The notes: generated by a model not told the origin, from the letters alone. 64,000 nucleotides of DNA from CAVPOO01 sp963707015 (GCA_963707015.1 CAVPOO010000007.1:574518-638517), one strand, 5' to 3'; shown: positions 44,167 to 53,391, counted from the stretch's first letter. Program-made: numbers and translations.

Positions 44167-44469
44167 TCACCGGCGGTAGTCGCCACGCAGTGGCGGAAAA
44201 ATCCGGGGCTCGGAACGCGGTGCGTCGATGTGTGCCTGGATACCCTGCTGAATCTTGCTCAGATCCTGGCGTAGCCAGTCATATTGAAATCGGATACGGG
44301 CGTCCGGATTGGCTTGCGACGCTGCCTCATTGATCAGCGGTTCGATCGCCTGGAGTTCATGACTAATCCGTGCCAGCGCCGCCCGCTCACCGTCGGCATC
44401 GGCAACGGCAAACTCAACCGGCAGCGCAGTGCCAATCAATCCAAAGACCAGTAGTTGGATGATTCGCAT
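44167..44469 (-). CDS. RAQPRD-family ICE protein
   Basis: About 100 residues from ATG 44469. The signal peptide is LLVFGLIGTALPVEFAVADA. A helical body (ALARISHELQAIEPLINEAA, RFQYDWLRQDLSKIQQGI) is followed by the family-type ending RSEPRIFPPLRGDYRR. RAQPRD proteins are periplasmic partners of unknown role in this class of ICE. The IFPPLRG here replaces the usual QPRDLxPLxG wording. Confidence 0.85.
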   Translation of the reverse strand: MRIIQLLVFGLIGTALPVEFAVADADGERAALARISHELQAIEPLINEAASQANPDARIRFQYDWLRQDLSKIQQGIQAHIDAPRSEPRIFPPLRGDYRR

Positions 44470-44502
44470 CGATGTCTTCCCCGCGTTGCGCATGGCGCGC
44501 AT

Positions 44503-44877
44503 GGTGGGTGATCGGAGAAAGACTGACTATGGAAAATCAAATCAAGATGCGGCGTAGTTAATCGGCGCGAAAGAGAAAGATAGATGGTCGGAGTTGATGA
44601 TGTCTTCAGGGTGAGATCGCACTACAGAAATCATGGTCTGTGCGAGCCATTGGTATAACCTACGAGGCCTGAGATTAAGTCTGAGAACCTTGGGCAAATC
44701 GAGTGGGTAGCAATCCCCTGCCGGTACCAGATAGAATATAACCTACTGTTTTAACATTGATATAGTTTCGACCGCTGATTCCTTACCAGTCCGAACAGGT
44801 GTGACTCACCATCGGTAGAACCTGCCAAGACACGTTAACTATACTTGACATACTGTATCCTATAGTTCACACTCCAA
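44503..44877. promoter_or_regulatory. divergent spacer with operator-like inverted repeat
   Basis: About 375 bp without a gene between the RAQPRD gene (minus) and the TA pair (plus). Near its right end are arms AACTATA (44837-44843) and TATAGTT (44861-44867) around a TTGACA (44845-44850), 10 bp before the toxin ATG. This fits a repressed TA promoter, although the -10 box is not clear. Confidence 0.5.
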
Positions 44878-45201
44878 ATGTCGATAGATGTCCTGAAATA
44901 CGAAACCATCGATGGAACCATCCCACTCGATGAGTGGCTCGCGGGCCTTAGAGACCGTCGCGCAAAGGCCCGGGTGCTGGTCCGGCTTGACCGCCTGCAA
45001 CTCGGTCTGGAAGGTCATTGGCGTTCCGTCGGTGACGGTGTCAGGGAACTGAAGATTCCCGAAGGAAAAGGTTATCGCGTGTACTACGCCTGGGATGGAC
45101 GGACGATCGTGTTGCTGCTCTGTGGTGGTGACAAATCCACTCAGAGCGCGGATATCGAAAATGCCAGGGCGTATTGGAGAGACTACAATGAGCGCAAGTA
45201 A
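44878..45201 (+). CDS. RelE/HigB-type toxin
   Basis: A 107-residue toxin of the Gp49/HigB-like RelE superfamily. Readable motifs are IPLDEWLAGLRDRRAKARVL, LRLDRLQLG-like helices, VGDGVRELKIPEGKGYRVYY and IVLLLCGGDKSTQSADIENA. Such toxins cut mRNA on the ribosome. The toxin gene comes first and overlaps the antitoxin by 14 bases, as in higBA-like loci. It lies within the transfer region against the operon direction, so it is a stabilising insert. Confidence 0.88.
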   Translation: MSIDVLKYETIDGTIPLDEWLAGLRDRRAKARVLVRLDRLQLGLEGHWRSVGDGVRELKIPEGKGYRVYYAWDGRTIVLLLCGGDKSTQSADIENARAYWRDYNERK

Positions 45202-45520
45202 ATCCTTCAAACCGTATCGGGCCGCGGACTATCTCCAATCACCCGAAGAGGCGGCTGAGTATCTGAACGCAGCCATCGAGGACGGCCACCCCGCCGTCTT
45301 GCTCCAAGCGCTTCGCAACGTCGCGGACTCGACCGGCGGCATGTCACACTTATCCCGTGAAACCGGACTAACCCGTGAGAGCCTCTACAAAGCGCTTTCC
45401 GAGGATGGCAACCCACGACTCTCGAGCCTGGATGCTATCCTGCGGGCAATGGGCCTGAAACTAAATATTCAGCCACTGTCGCCTGACAAAGCACGTGATC
45501 AAGATGTCAGGACGGCCTGA
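45188..45520 (+). CDS. HTH antitoxin of the HigB-type pair
   Basis: About 110 residues from ATG 45188; a longer frame from 45095 would overlap the toxin. The HTH part is MSHLSRETGLTRESLYKALS, then LSSLDAILRAMGLKL, the pattern of the addiction-module antidote family. The N-terminal SPEEAAEYLNAAIEDGHPAV is typical of that family too. It should bind the toxin and its own promoter. Confidence 0.88.
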   Translation: MSASKSFKPYRAADYLQSPEEAAEYLNAAIEDGHPAVLLQALRNVADSTGGMSHLSRETGLTRESLYKALSEDGNPRLSSLDAILRAMGLKLNIQPLSPDKARDQDVRTA

Positions 45521-45676
45521 GCCACCGTACCCACAACCCATTCCCCAGATGAAAAACCCGCCTTCCGGCAGTTTTTGTCCCCAAGCCGAAACCAACTGAA
45601 TCGCTCCGCGCGGGGTAAGTCGTTGCCGTGTTATGGCAAAGCATTTTACAAAGTACCCTCCTGTCTTTCACAACCT

Positions 45677-46411
45677 TTACAGATATTTTTTGAACGTACT
45701 CGCCGTGACTGCCACGGTCAACGCGAACAGTATCGTGAAGGGCAGCACGACGAACGTCGGATGCAGACTGAACGGTAAGGCGAGATAAATAACCCAGCTT
45801 AGAACGACCAAGGGCAATGCCGCCTTCTTCGCATAGTGGTAGACGAATGAACTCTCCCGGCCCCCGCCCCATCGGCGCAGATCGCGTTGCACCAGTCCGT
45901 CGACGAGCGCGACCAGGCTGAACAGCAGAAAGACTGGCATCGCAAGCGTGAGGATCGCCAAACGCACCGAGAACACCTGAGTCACTTGCATCATCGCGAT
46001 CACGAACTCGGCAATGGGATGGTAAAGCTTGTGCAGGGTTGATCTTACTCCACGCTCGTTCATTGCCGGTGGCGGTGAGATCCAATGGATGAATTCCACG
46101 AATCGCGTCACCTCGAACAGATAGTGGTAGGTGTGATCGGCAAACCGCTTCGCGAACCGTGCCGGGTCGGAGGTAACGACACTGCGCCTGAAGTCAGTAT
46201 CGAGATAGCTGATCTCCGTGGCGAGCATGGCGCGGCTGTGATCAAGCCCTTCGTCCGGCCACCAGAGCACCATGCCGGCCCATTCGGTGAAGATGGAGAA
46301 TACGAGCGACAGCAGCAGCCACTGGAGGACCTTCGCCGCGGCCGTCAGGCTTTTCGAGATCAGCCCTTCCTGAACGACCCTACGGCGCGGATCGGCCGCG
46401 GCTTCAGCCAT
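45677..46411 (-). CDS. TIGR03747 (PFL_4697) ICE membrane protein
   Basis: About 244 residues from ATG 46411, overlapping the traD stop by 8 bases. Several membrane helices are evident (LQWLLLSLVFSIFTEWAGMV, RLAILTLAMPVFLLFSLVAL, LPLVVLSWVIYLALPFSL, VLPFTILFALTVAVTAS). The sequence GLVQRDLRRWGGGRESSFVY is characteristic of the family. It is thought to work with TraD in the inner membrane. Confidence 0.9.
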   Translation of the reverse strand: MAEAAADPRRRVVQEGLISKSLTAAAKVLQWLLLSLVFSIFTEWAGMVLWWPDEGLDHSRAMLATEISYLDTDFRRSVVTSDPARFAKRFADHTYHYLFEVTRFVEFIHWISPPPAMNERGVRSTLHKLYHPIAEFVIAMMQVTQVFSVRLAILTLAMPVFLLFSLVALVDGLVQRDLRRWGGGRESSFVYHYAKKAALPLVVLSWVIYLALPFSLHPTFVVLPFTILFALTVAVTASTFKKYL

Positions 46412-48503
46412 CCGGGACCTCCGATTCAACGACGGGCTCGGCCACACCCGAAACGGCTACCCACCAGGGTTCCTGGACCCGGTACCAGTGATCGTTGGTA
46501 ATATAGGTGCGTTCCATCTCGTTGGCGATCTCGGCGAGCGTGTCCGGCATGTCTGAGTCTGCTGCCGGTAAGGGCATACGGATCTTCCAGAGCTGCCCGC
46601 CTTCCAGGAGCGCGAAGGCTTGACCCTTGGGCAGGGTGATCAGCTCGGCCGGTGTGAGCATCGGCACTTCGGAAACACTGATACGGTCCTCGTTGCGTGA
46701 CTTGAAATCGACACCTGATCCGGGATCTGAGGAATCGTCCACGCCGGAGACACTCATCAGTGTGAAGACCTCAACCCTCGGGAGTTGCTCTGTGAGCATC
46801 TCGGCCGTGGCCAGTTCCTTAACCCGGAGCATGATCAGGGTGTTGAAGTTACCGGCCACCTGCCCCGCCTTGGCGCGGTTGCCGATGCGCGCCTCCACGT
46901 CCGACCAGGTCTGGGTATAGGCGGTTACCTGGAACCCGGCCCCGCCGGCCTTGTTCAGTAACGGGATGAACTCATCGCCGATCAGCTCATTGAACTCATC
47001 GGCGTGCAGGGAGATCGTTGGGGATGTATCAATAGACTCACCGGACACGCCGTGCTTGTAGATGTGCCCGGCGACCGAGACCAGGTCCGCAAACATGGAA
47101 TTACCGACCGCACTCGCCACCGTGGTGTCGGTCAGGGCATCCAGCCCCACGTAGACGATGCCCTTGCGACGGATCACCTCCATCCATTCGAAGATGGGCC
47201 GTGTATCGTTCTCATCGAGATAGTTCGGGGAAATAAGCTCTGCGATATTGCCGGTGGTGAGTTTCTCCATCAGGGGACCAACGGAGCTCACGATCTTGTC
47301 GAAGTAGGTCTTGTCGTACTTGAATGCCGACACCAGCCCATCGAGCACGGGATCGTAGAGGTCCTGTTCCTGCAGGTGCCGCATCAGGGCGATCGCCTCC
47401 TCGTTGCGGCCGCGCAGCGCGTTGGGCAGGTTACGTTCCTTGATGTTGGCGGCCATCTCGGCTACCTGCTCTTTCCAATCCGCTGCGCCGTGTCCATCCA
47501 GGTGGGCACGTGCGTATTCCATGAACAAGGGCTCGATGTCGTTGATGTAGCGTCGGACCTGCTGATAGTCCGGGCGGCGGCCCAGGGCGACGAGTGCCCG
47601 GGCGATGATGTTCACGAAGCGCCAGGCGAATTCCTTGAAGGCGGCCGAGTTGCCTTCGCTGGGGAGCTGGTTGGCGATACGGGTGGCGACTTCCGTGATG
47701 CGTGAGAAGTTGCCGATGGCGTTGTAGCGGGCCGAGACCTGGGGAAACCCGAGATGGAACATGTAGAAATCTTTCGCTCGCCCGGCCCGCTTGGCCTCGG
47801 CGTACACACGCCGCAGCAGGTCGGCATCCCCTTTGGGGTCAAAGACGATCACCACATCCCCTCGCCGGATGTCCTGGGTGATGAGGATCTCGGCCAGCCG
47901 CGTCTTACCAACCCGGGTGGTGCCCAGTACCAGTGTGTGCCCCACCCGCTCGCCGATATCCATCCACACACCCTGTTCATCGGGTTCAACGGCATGCAAA
48001 GCCGGCTTGCCACCGACGGGTGGCAAGGGCGCTAACGGATTCCACCAGGCCCGGGTGCGAAACAGACGCGCCAGCACGCGCAGGACCGGCACGGACTCCC
48101 ACGCGACTTCCTGGCGGCGCGCCCATTGATAGAGAGCTCCGGGTTGCACATAGCGCTGGACCTCGGGCCGGATGGTATCGCGCAGGCGTTGGGTGTGCTG
48201 TTGGGTCCAGCGGAAGCCCTTGCCCAAGAAGAGTTTGTGGCGGCTAAGCGGTATTTGACTGGCCCGTAACCGGTAGGTTGGCAGCCGGCGCATATTGCGT
48301 TGATAACGCAGGACCCGCCAAGCCTGCCGGCCTCGGATCAGACCCAGCAACGAGAGCACGGCGCCGGCGCCGTAGGCCACCCCCGGCGGCATCATCAAGG
48401 TCCAGGGCGCCAGGATGGCAATCGCCGCCGTGGCAAAAGACACCAGCGTTGACCAGAGCTCGACCGGCGGTCGCAGCAGGGCCTCGACGGGATGCTGGCT
48501 CAC
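46404..48503 (-). CDS. traD: conjugative coupling protein TraD, PFGI-1 class
   Basis: A 699-residue coupling ATPase. Two N-terminal membrane helices (about residues 17-55) are followed by a P-loop domain with Walker A GTTRVGKT at 194-201 and Walker B DVVIVFDPKGDADLL. The later ISLHADEFNELIGDEF and GAGFQVTAYTQTWSDVEARI are the VirD4/TraG hallmark blocks. It joins the relaxosome to the channel. It is flanked by TIGR03765 upstream and TIGR03747 downstream with short overlaps, the normal order. It looks intact. Confidence 0.93.
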   Translation of the reverse strand: MSQHPVEALLRPPVELWSTLVSFATAAIAILAPWTLMMPPGVAYGAGAVLSLLGLIRGRQAWRVLRYQRNMRRLPTYRLRASQIPLSRHKLFLGKGFRWTQQHTQRLRDTIRPEVQRYVQPGALYQWARRQEVAWESVPVLRVLARLFRTRAWWNPLAPLPPVGGKPALHAVEPDEQGVWMDIGERVGHTLVLGTTRVGKTRLAEILITQDIRRGDVVIVFDPKGDADLLRRVYAEAKRAGRAKDFYMFHLGFPQVSARYNAIGNFSRITEVATRIANQLPSEGNSAAFKEFAWRFVNIIARALVALGRRPDYQQVRRYINDIEPLFMEYARAHLDGHGAADWKEQVAEMAANIKERNLPNALRGRNEEAIALMRHLQEQDLYDPVLDGLVSAFKYDKTYFDKIVSSVGPLMEKLTTGNIAELISPNYLDENDTRPIFEWMEVIRRKGIVYVGLDALTDTTVASAVGNSMFADLVSVAGHIYKHGVSGESIDTSPTISLHADEFNELIGDEFIPLLNKAGGAGFQVTAYTQTWSDVEARIGNRAKAGQVAGNFNTLIMLRVKELATAEMLTEQLPRVEVFTLMSVSGVDDSSDPGSGVDFKSRNEDRISVSEVPMLTPAELITLPKGQAFALLEGGQLWKIRMPLPAADSDMPDTLAEIANEMERTYITNDHWYRVQEPWWVAVSGVAEPVVESEVPDG

Positions 48504-49045
48504 TGCTCGATGCCGTGAGCGGAGATCAATACGGGGTAATGCGAGATCCCCAGGCCTTTCGCGATATCGCCCGCCGAAGCCGGCAGGATAGACAAGCCAT
48601 TCGCCAATTCGGCGATTGTGCGCAAATCATCCAGTGTCTCGGCCTGTACCAGCATGCCCACGGCACCGATTTCCTTGAGCCGGTCCCGGTGATCCTGTAA
48701 CCAGTGTTGGGACCGCCCATCGGATCCGATTAGGAACAACGGACGTGCGAAGGGTCGGTCATATGACCTTGCCTGCACAGAGCCCGGTGTCAGGCCCGGC
48801 GATTGAATGGGCAGCCAGGCTTCGGGATCGGCCGCACCGAGTTGCGGATTTATGAGAGCTGGACTTTGCTGCGGAATTTCATCGGCTGATTCAAAGGCCT
48901 CGAGAAACGGTGCGATGGACTGGGTATTGCCACTGTTATAGATAACGGTGAGTTCGGCCTGGGCCATGACAGGAACCAGCACACAGGCAGCGGCCATCCC
49001 CCTCCACCATTGACGACTGAATCGACCCATCGCGCTATCCCGCAT
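48500..49045 (-). CDS. TIGR03765 (PFL_4695) ICE protein
   Basis: 181 residues with a signal peptide (GMAAACVLVPVMAQAE). Motifs known from the family are LTVIYNSGNTQSIAPFLEAF, SYDRPFARPLFLIGSDGRSQ and LPASAGDIAKGLGISHYPVL. A periplasmic protein of unknown task in PFGI-1-class transfer. It overlaps traD by 4 bases and the transglycosylase by 11. Confidence 0.9.
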   Translation of the reverse strand: MRDSAMGRFSRQWWRGMAAACVLVPVMAQAELTVIYNSGNTQSIAPFLEAFESADEIPQQSPALINPQLGAADPEAWLPIQSPGLTPGSVQARSYDRPFARPLFLIGSDGRSQHWLQDHRDRLKEIGAVGMLVQAETLDDLRTIAELANGLSILPASAGDIAKGLGISHYPVLISAHGIEQ

Positions 49046-49583
49046 TCACGACCTGCTGCCACCGGGAGACGACGCGGCGACGGTACTGGTCGGCCCGTTG
49101 CGGATTCCCCGGTGCGTGGTAGCAACCCACGCTGGCCCACCAGTCCCGCTGGGTGATGTAACAGTCCTGCAGAATCGCGGCACCGACACGCAGATTGTGG
49201 TAGGGGTCGAGCGCCTCCCACGGCGTTCCAAGCCGCTCCTCGTGATAGCGCCAATTGACCTGCATCAGGCCGATATCAACGGATCGTTTGCCCGCCTGAA
49301 GCCAGGCCGTCAAAACCTGCCAGGCTGCCAGCCGGGAGTCAAAGAAGTAACCTCGACCCGCGATATTCAATGTCCATGGCCAGGGTCGGTACACACCGGC
49401 CGACACCACCTGTTTACCACTCTCGGTGAGTGCCACTGCGTACAGCACGGTATCGGGAATACCGCGTTCCGCAGCGATAGATTGGTAACCCACCGGCACC
49501 AATTCATCGCTCCAGCCTGCAGTGGGAGAGACCAGGCCGGCAAGCATGATCAACCAGACCTCAAGGCGTCTCAACCCGGGCAT
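49035..49583 (-). CDS. lytic transglycosylase (SLT domain) of the ICE
   Basis: 182 residues, exported (LIMLAGLVSPTAGW). The SLT fold is shown by VLYAVALTESGKQ with the catalytic Glu, SVDIGLMQVNWRYHEERLG, DPYHNLRVGAAILQDCY, and a C-terminal SVGCYHAPGNPQRADQYRRR. It locally opens peptidoglycan so that the transfer channel can be built, as VirB1-like proteins do. Intact. Confidence 0.92.
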   Translation of the reverse strand: MPGLRRLEVWLIMLAGLVSPTAGWSDELVPVGYQSIAAERGIPDTVLYAVALTESGKQVVSAGVYRPWPWTLNIAGRGYFFDSRLAAWQVLTAWLQAGKRSVDIGLMQVNWRYHEERLGTPWEALDPYHNLRVGAAILQDCYITQRDWWASVGCYHAPGNPQRADQYRRRVVSRWQQVVNAG

Positions 49584-49586
49584 CGC

Positions 49587-50363
49587 CTACAGATCCGATG
49601 CCCGGAGCTGCGACAGGCCCTCTCCCCGACGGCGCAAAATGTAAGGGACCTCTCCCTGCCCGCTCGTCAGCCCGTCCAAGGCACCGCCATCATGGTTGAG
49701 GGTGACCCGCCGGCTGCGCACCCATTCGGGATCGATCTGGTGAGTGGATGCCCATGCCCGTACTGCCGCGTCATCACCCGGATCGGCGTCCGTGAGGTAG
49801 ATATCGATGCCACTGACTTGATCGATTCTCTTCAACAGTTTGTTCATCAGCATGTCACAGGCCGGACACTCGTCACGGGTGAAAAACATCACACGATCAC
49901 CTGGCTCAAGACTGCCGGTCTTTTCTGTCGGTTCGGGCAACAGCGCGGGATCAATCAGGGGTTCATTAGGATATAGACGCCTGATGGCTGCATCATAGGC
50001 GTGCTGGAAGGCCAGGATGCGCTCGGCATCCTCATGCATCGCTTGGGCCCAGCGCTCGGCATAGCGTTGCCGTTCCGACGCATCCCGCGCATGGATACCC
50101 AGCACCTCGACCGGTGAGATCGTCTCCGGGCTGATACTGCCACGCACCCCGTCCATCAACTGCCGGTAGCGCTGCCATTCCGTTTCCGACAGGTTCCAGC
50201 TGCGGGCGCGGGCGCGTTCCGAGTCGGACAGGACACTTCGTTCGGTGGTCGTCGCCCCCGTCCCAGTTTCCGTGATCAGCGTACTCCCGGAAGTAGCAGC
50301 ATAGACCGGCACCGATAACGCAAGGACCAACCCCAGGGTGGTGATGCAAAGTTGACTACTCAT
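49587..50363 (-). CDS. TIGR03759 (PFL_4693) ICE protein
   Basis: About 258 residues from ATG 50363, in the stop region of the previous gene. Signal peptide LCITTLGLVLALSVPVYAAT. The family part SDSERARARSWNLSETEWQR is followed by a thioredoxin-like half with a CxxC pair (DRVMFFTRDECPACDMLMNK). This suggests a periplasmic disulfide-handling role. An earlier Met at 50384 is possible, but its ribosome site is too close. Confidence 0.9.
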   Translation of the reverse strand: MSSQLCITTLGLVLALSVPVYAATSGSTLITETGTGATTTERSVLSDSERARARSWNLSETEWQRYRQLMDGVRGSISPETISPVEVLGIHARDASERQRYAERWAQAMHEDAERILAFQHAYDAAIRRLYPNEPLIDPALLPEPTEKTGSLEPGDRVMFFTRDECPACDMLMNKLLKRIDQVSGIDIYLTDADPGDDAAVRAWASTHQIDPEWVRSRRVTLNHDGGALDGLTSGQGEVPYILRRRGEGLSQLRASDL

Positions 50364-50628
50364 CCCAGTCAACGCTTTCTGCATCCTCCGGCGGCGCCGG
50401 TGGCTGTACGACCGGCCGTGCAATGGGCATGGTCAGGTCCCGAATGTGACGGACCGACCCACTTGTCCGGCATGTCGGCAAGTTGCTTGCACTCACGGTC
50501 TGCGCAGACTGATCGGTACCGTTTGACTCGATGCGTGCGGTCCGCGTCTCGTGATCGGTGTGGTCGGACGTGACTACGCCCAGGGTGAAGGCGCCGAAGA
50601 GCAGAAGAATGCCGAGAACGATTTCCAT
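50356..50628 (-). CDS. small ICE membrane protein, hypothetical
   Basis: 90 residues. One N-terminal hydrophobic helix (IVLGILLLFGAFTLGVVTS), then a Pro-rich polar tail ending EDAESVDWDE. No family recognised. It is 1 bp from the TIGR03748 stop and overlaps the TIGR03759 start by 8 bases, so it is a real operon member. Confidence 0.65.
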   Translation of the reverse strand: MEIVLGILLLFGAFTLGVVTSDHTDHETRTARIESNGTDQSAQTVSASNLPTCRTSGSVRHIRDLTMPIARPVVQPPAPPEDAESVDWDE

Positions 50629-50629
50629 G

Positions 50630-51118
50630 TCAGTGCACCTCCGTTATAGGTGCTGAGCCGCCTTCCTGAGATACCTGCCCGTCCATCGCACAGCGCTCGA
50701 AGGCGACCAGGCGGTGAACGGGGTCTTCCACCAGACGAAACGCCGGCCCGGCCAGGGTTTCCAGCGCCTGCTTCAAGGGCATCGGGCCCAGGTTGCGGTG
50801 CACGGCCGGCAACGACAGCTCCATCACGTATGCCGATGCCGGTCCCATCGCGTCCGGGCCAGCGAGCCGGTAGCCGCTTTCCCGCAGGGCCTGCCGGATG
50901 GCCTCGCCCACCGTCCGCACGGATTCCGGGAAGTGCATCGTGATCATTGCCTGGAGCGGATCGCCTTGCTCTTCGCTCGGCGTGGCGGCGAAGAGCGAGT
51001 AGCGGCCGACCTGGATATCGTTCGCCTGCAGGTTGACGCTCGCCACGGTACAGATGCCGGCGAGACAGATCGCCTTCGCGGTAATCGGATGGGTGGGGTG
51101 GAAGATGGATCGTTTCAT
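50630..51118 (-). CDS. TIGR03748 (PilL-like) ICE protein
   Basis: 162 residues with a signal peptide (ICLAGICTVASVNLQA). It reads IQVGRYSLFAATPSEEQGDP, then TVGEAIRQALRESGYRLAGP and LPAVHRNLGPMPLKQALETL. This is the PilL N-terminal-like family which opens the transfer operon of PFGI-1-class ICEs. Its role is probably in the mating pilus or outer-membrane assembly. The gene follows an ICE recombinase gene after a 111-bp gap which likely holds the operon promoter. Confidence 0.88.
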   Translation of the reverse strand: MKRSIFHPTHPITAKAICLAGICTVASVNLQANDIQVGRYSLFAATPSEEQGDPLQAMITMHFPESVRTVGEAIRQALRESGYRLAGPDAMGPASAYVMELSLPAVHRNLGPMPLKQALETLAGPAFRLVEDPVHRLVAFERCAMDGQVSQEGGSAPITEVH

Positions 51119-51229
51119 GATGGATGCGTCCTCAGCGGTTTTTCAAACCCGGCTGGCATCCTGACAAAGCACCTTAATGCTGGAAACAAGAAACCCTTCC
51201 GCCCAGTTGCGTCGTTTCGCACGTTCTGA

Positions 51230-52096
51230 TCAGTTTCCTAAATACACACTGGAAATCTGGGGCCTAAGGTGACCGAGCTCGAGGCTGATGGTCCGGCGCG
51301 CATGATGATCCATGACCTTCTGGCCCAGACTCAGTATTTTGGTGATGGGCCCCCCGGCGGCCGGTGCCTTCCAGCCAGTGAGTTCCTCGTACCGGGCTTG
51401 CGCATAGGCATGGCGCAGACCATGCAGCTTGGAGAGCCTGGCATCGGCCGTTTGGCGTTCATAGCGCCGTAGTTGCTGGACATAATTGCACTCGGACGGG
51501 ATCAGCGCGCCATTGCCCGCGAGCCGATGTGCCCGATCCAGCACGGCGCGCTGTTCATCGGTGCGGATCGGCACTGTCCGCTCCTTTCCGCCCTTCGTCC
51601 AGGTTGATTTCAGGACGATGTGATCGCCACGATCCGCGAAGCTCGGGATGAACTTGATCGCCTCTTCCCGGCGCAGGCCAAAGGCCTGCTGCAGTTCGAG
51701 ACTCATGCGCACGTAGGGATCAGTGATCCGGTCCAGTTGCTGCAATGCCACCGCCCTAGCCTTCGAGGTATTCGTGACGAACTGCCGGTCCGGAATGCCG
51801 TAGTATCCGTTGGACCGCGCCACGACGCCGCGCCGATCCACCTTTTCCGCCCACCAGCGCAGGACCGCCATCCGGTTCTTGATCGTTCCGGTGGCAAGAT
51901 CCTGGCGCAGCCACTCCTTGACCAGTGCCTCGACATGCTTCTGCTTCAGCGAACGTAAACTCATGCCACGAAATCCAAATTGATAGAGCTGGTCTGCGAT
52001 CAGCATCAGGTGATGCATGCGCTTCGCTTGTGTCGAATAACTGCCATCGCGATTACGGCGACAGAGTTGTTTGAGTTGGTAGTTCAGGTCTCTCAC
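51230..52096 (-). CDS. tyrosine recombinase, ICE cargo type
   Basis: A 288-residue site-specific recombinase. The SAM-like N-terminal domain covers about residues 1-110. The catalytic domain shows Arg in QAFGLRREEAIKFIPSF, Lys in TWTKGGKERTVPI, the HGLRHAYAQARYEE box, LELGH and the Tyr in PQISSVYLGN at the very end. Its target is unknown. In related ICEs such a gene sits between the transfer operon and the RadC/replication part. It may serve cargo exchange at this hot spot. Confidence 0.85.
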   Translation of the reverse strand: MRDLNYQLKQLCRRNRDGSYSTQAKRMHHLMLIADQLYQFGFRGMSLRSLKQKHVEALVKEWLRQDLATGTIKNRMAVLRWWAEKVDRRGVVARSNGYYGIPDRQFVTNTSKARAVALQQLDRITDPYVRMSLELQQAFGLRREEAIKFIPSFADRGDHIVLKSTWTKGGKERTVPIRTDEQRAVLDRAHRLAGNGALIPSECNYVQQLRRYERQTADARLSKLHGLRHAYAQARYEELTGWKAPAAGGPITKILSLGQKVMDHHARRTISLELGHLRPQISSVYLGN

Positions 52097-52448
52097 GGTG
52101 TCATCTCCAATGGATCAGTGTTGATGGTCACCTGGCAACGAACGCTGCCGAGGCCCGCTTGCGCGGTACGACCCTGGGACACCACTCCCGTACGACCTGA
52201 GTACGCCTGGTCTCAGGCAACGCTGTGTTTCCCTTTCGGGCACTGGCCCAGCGCTGGCCAACTTAGCCCTCACGGGCCTGCTTTCACGGTGGATGCATAA
52301 ACACCTCCTTATCGAAAATGCGGAACATGTCCGCGGTGGATGGAAAATGAACGTCGACGGCACCGCCGGCGGCGGATGTCTCGGTTCGTCGAGTCACTGC
52401 AGGCGGGTGCCTGCGGGGAAAGGCCGGTCTTCGAATCGGCCGGATGTG

Positions 52449-52541
52449 GAAGATGGACCCACGGCTTTCGCCGCAGCGCGTCAAAGGGCCCGAATGCGCT
52501 CAATTGCCACTGTACCCGCAGTGGCCACGGTTAAAATCAAT
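52449..52541 (-). repeat. ICE leader-like element, copy A
   Basis: A block with GAAGATGGACC at its left, a GCCCGAA, and a core ATTGCCACTGTACCCGCAGT, GCCACGG and TAAAA. It matches the block at 57280-57383 with small changes and indels. The core can fold as GCCACTG-TACCCG-CAGTGGC. It lies upstream of the minus-strand recombinase gene, as its counterpart lies upstream of DUF3577. Confidence 0.6.
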
Positions 52542-52619
52542 CGATGGCGACAGTATACGAACACGAAATCCGGCCGTAACCTCGAAATCCAGTCGCAAAC
52601 GCGCGCCGTTAACGGGATT

Positions 52620-52666
52620 GCCGCCCTCGTCACTACCCCGCTACGCTCAGTAGTGACGAGGGCGGC
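52620..52666. other. 16-bp perfect-arm hairpin
   Basis: GCCGCCCTCGTCACTA, a 15-base loop, then the exact reverse complement. No T-tract follows on either strand. It is too strong to be chance. It could be a terminator of unusual type, a protein-binding site or part of a transfer origin. Confidence 0.65.
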
Positions 52667-52830
52667 TTCGCTCGAAACAAGCGTCGTGCCAGGCTGATGC
52701 CTGTCACGGCGCTTGCATACGCCAATAAGACACGGCCTTCGGTGCAGAACCACCTGACCCCAGGGGCCCACAGGCGCCGCTGAACGCGGCCCCGCCCTTG
52801 GCTGCGCGCGTGGTGCGCTTGCTGCCAATT

Positions 52831-53391
52831 AGCGCTACAGGACGCGAACGCTGTCCAGGCGCTGCTGGCCGCGATCGCCGCCGAGGCGTTGTCCGTGGAG
52901 CGCAAGCTCTATGGCGCCCGCCTGGCGGCTGAGCCGACCGTCGAATTCCATCTGGACCTGCAACCGGTGCGCAAGGTCCTCTGGAAGCACGAGCACAGCG
53001 CACTGCCGTCCGACTACCAGCTTATCATCGCTCAATCGCTACAGGTGCTGGAACATGCTCAAAGACGGACGCACTCGATACCCCCCACTGGACAAAGCTT
53101 CAGCTCGCCGATCTCCTACCCGAACACCGACCCCGGGCCACCATTGGCGGTGACTACACGGTGCGCCGTCCGATCCCCAAACTCGGACGCAACGACCCGT
53201 GCCACTGTGGCAGCGGCAAGAAGTACAAGAAGTGTTGTTATGACAAGGATCAGGCGTTGTTGCGCGACGCATCCCAATACGCCGGGACCACCCGCAGCGA
53301 ACTGAAGCGCCAACCGGGCCTGGTCGACGATCCGGCTGTCATCTACGACATGCGGCCCTACGAACTGAAAAATCTAAACGGGGGCGCATAG
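52831..53391 (+). pseudogene. SEC-C motif protein gene, frameshifted remnant
   Basis: The first frame reads LQDANAVQALLAAIAAEALS, then VEFHLDLQPVRKVLWKHEHS. Near 53062-53070 the coding frame changes to LDTPHWTKLQLADLLPEHRP. It ends with a zinc-binding SEC-C motif, LGRNDPCHCGSGKKYKKCC, and a tail to the stop at 53391. The N-terminus is missing. SEC-C motifs bind zinc and occur in SecA and many small proteins; the role of this one is unknown. Coiled, Arg-rich coding debris follows to about 53560. Confidence 0.7.

Larger units (their letters stand above)
52097..52830. other. gene-poor ICE spacer with leader element and hairpin
   Basis: About 730 bp without a supported gene. It holds a leader-like block (52449-52541) that recurs near 57280-57383, and a strong hairpin (52620-52666). 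Frames on both strands are short and overlapping. Confidence 0.6.

Noticed and set aside
49098..49976. 292-residue plus-strand frame
   Set aside because: Antisense shadow of the transglycosylase and TIGR03759 genes, which are clear family members.
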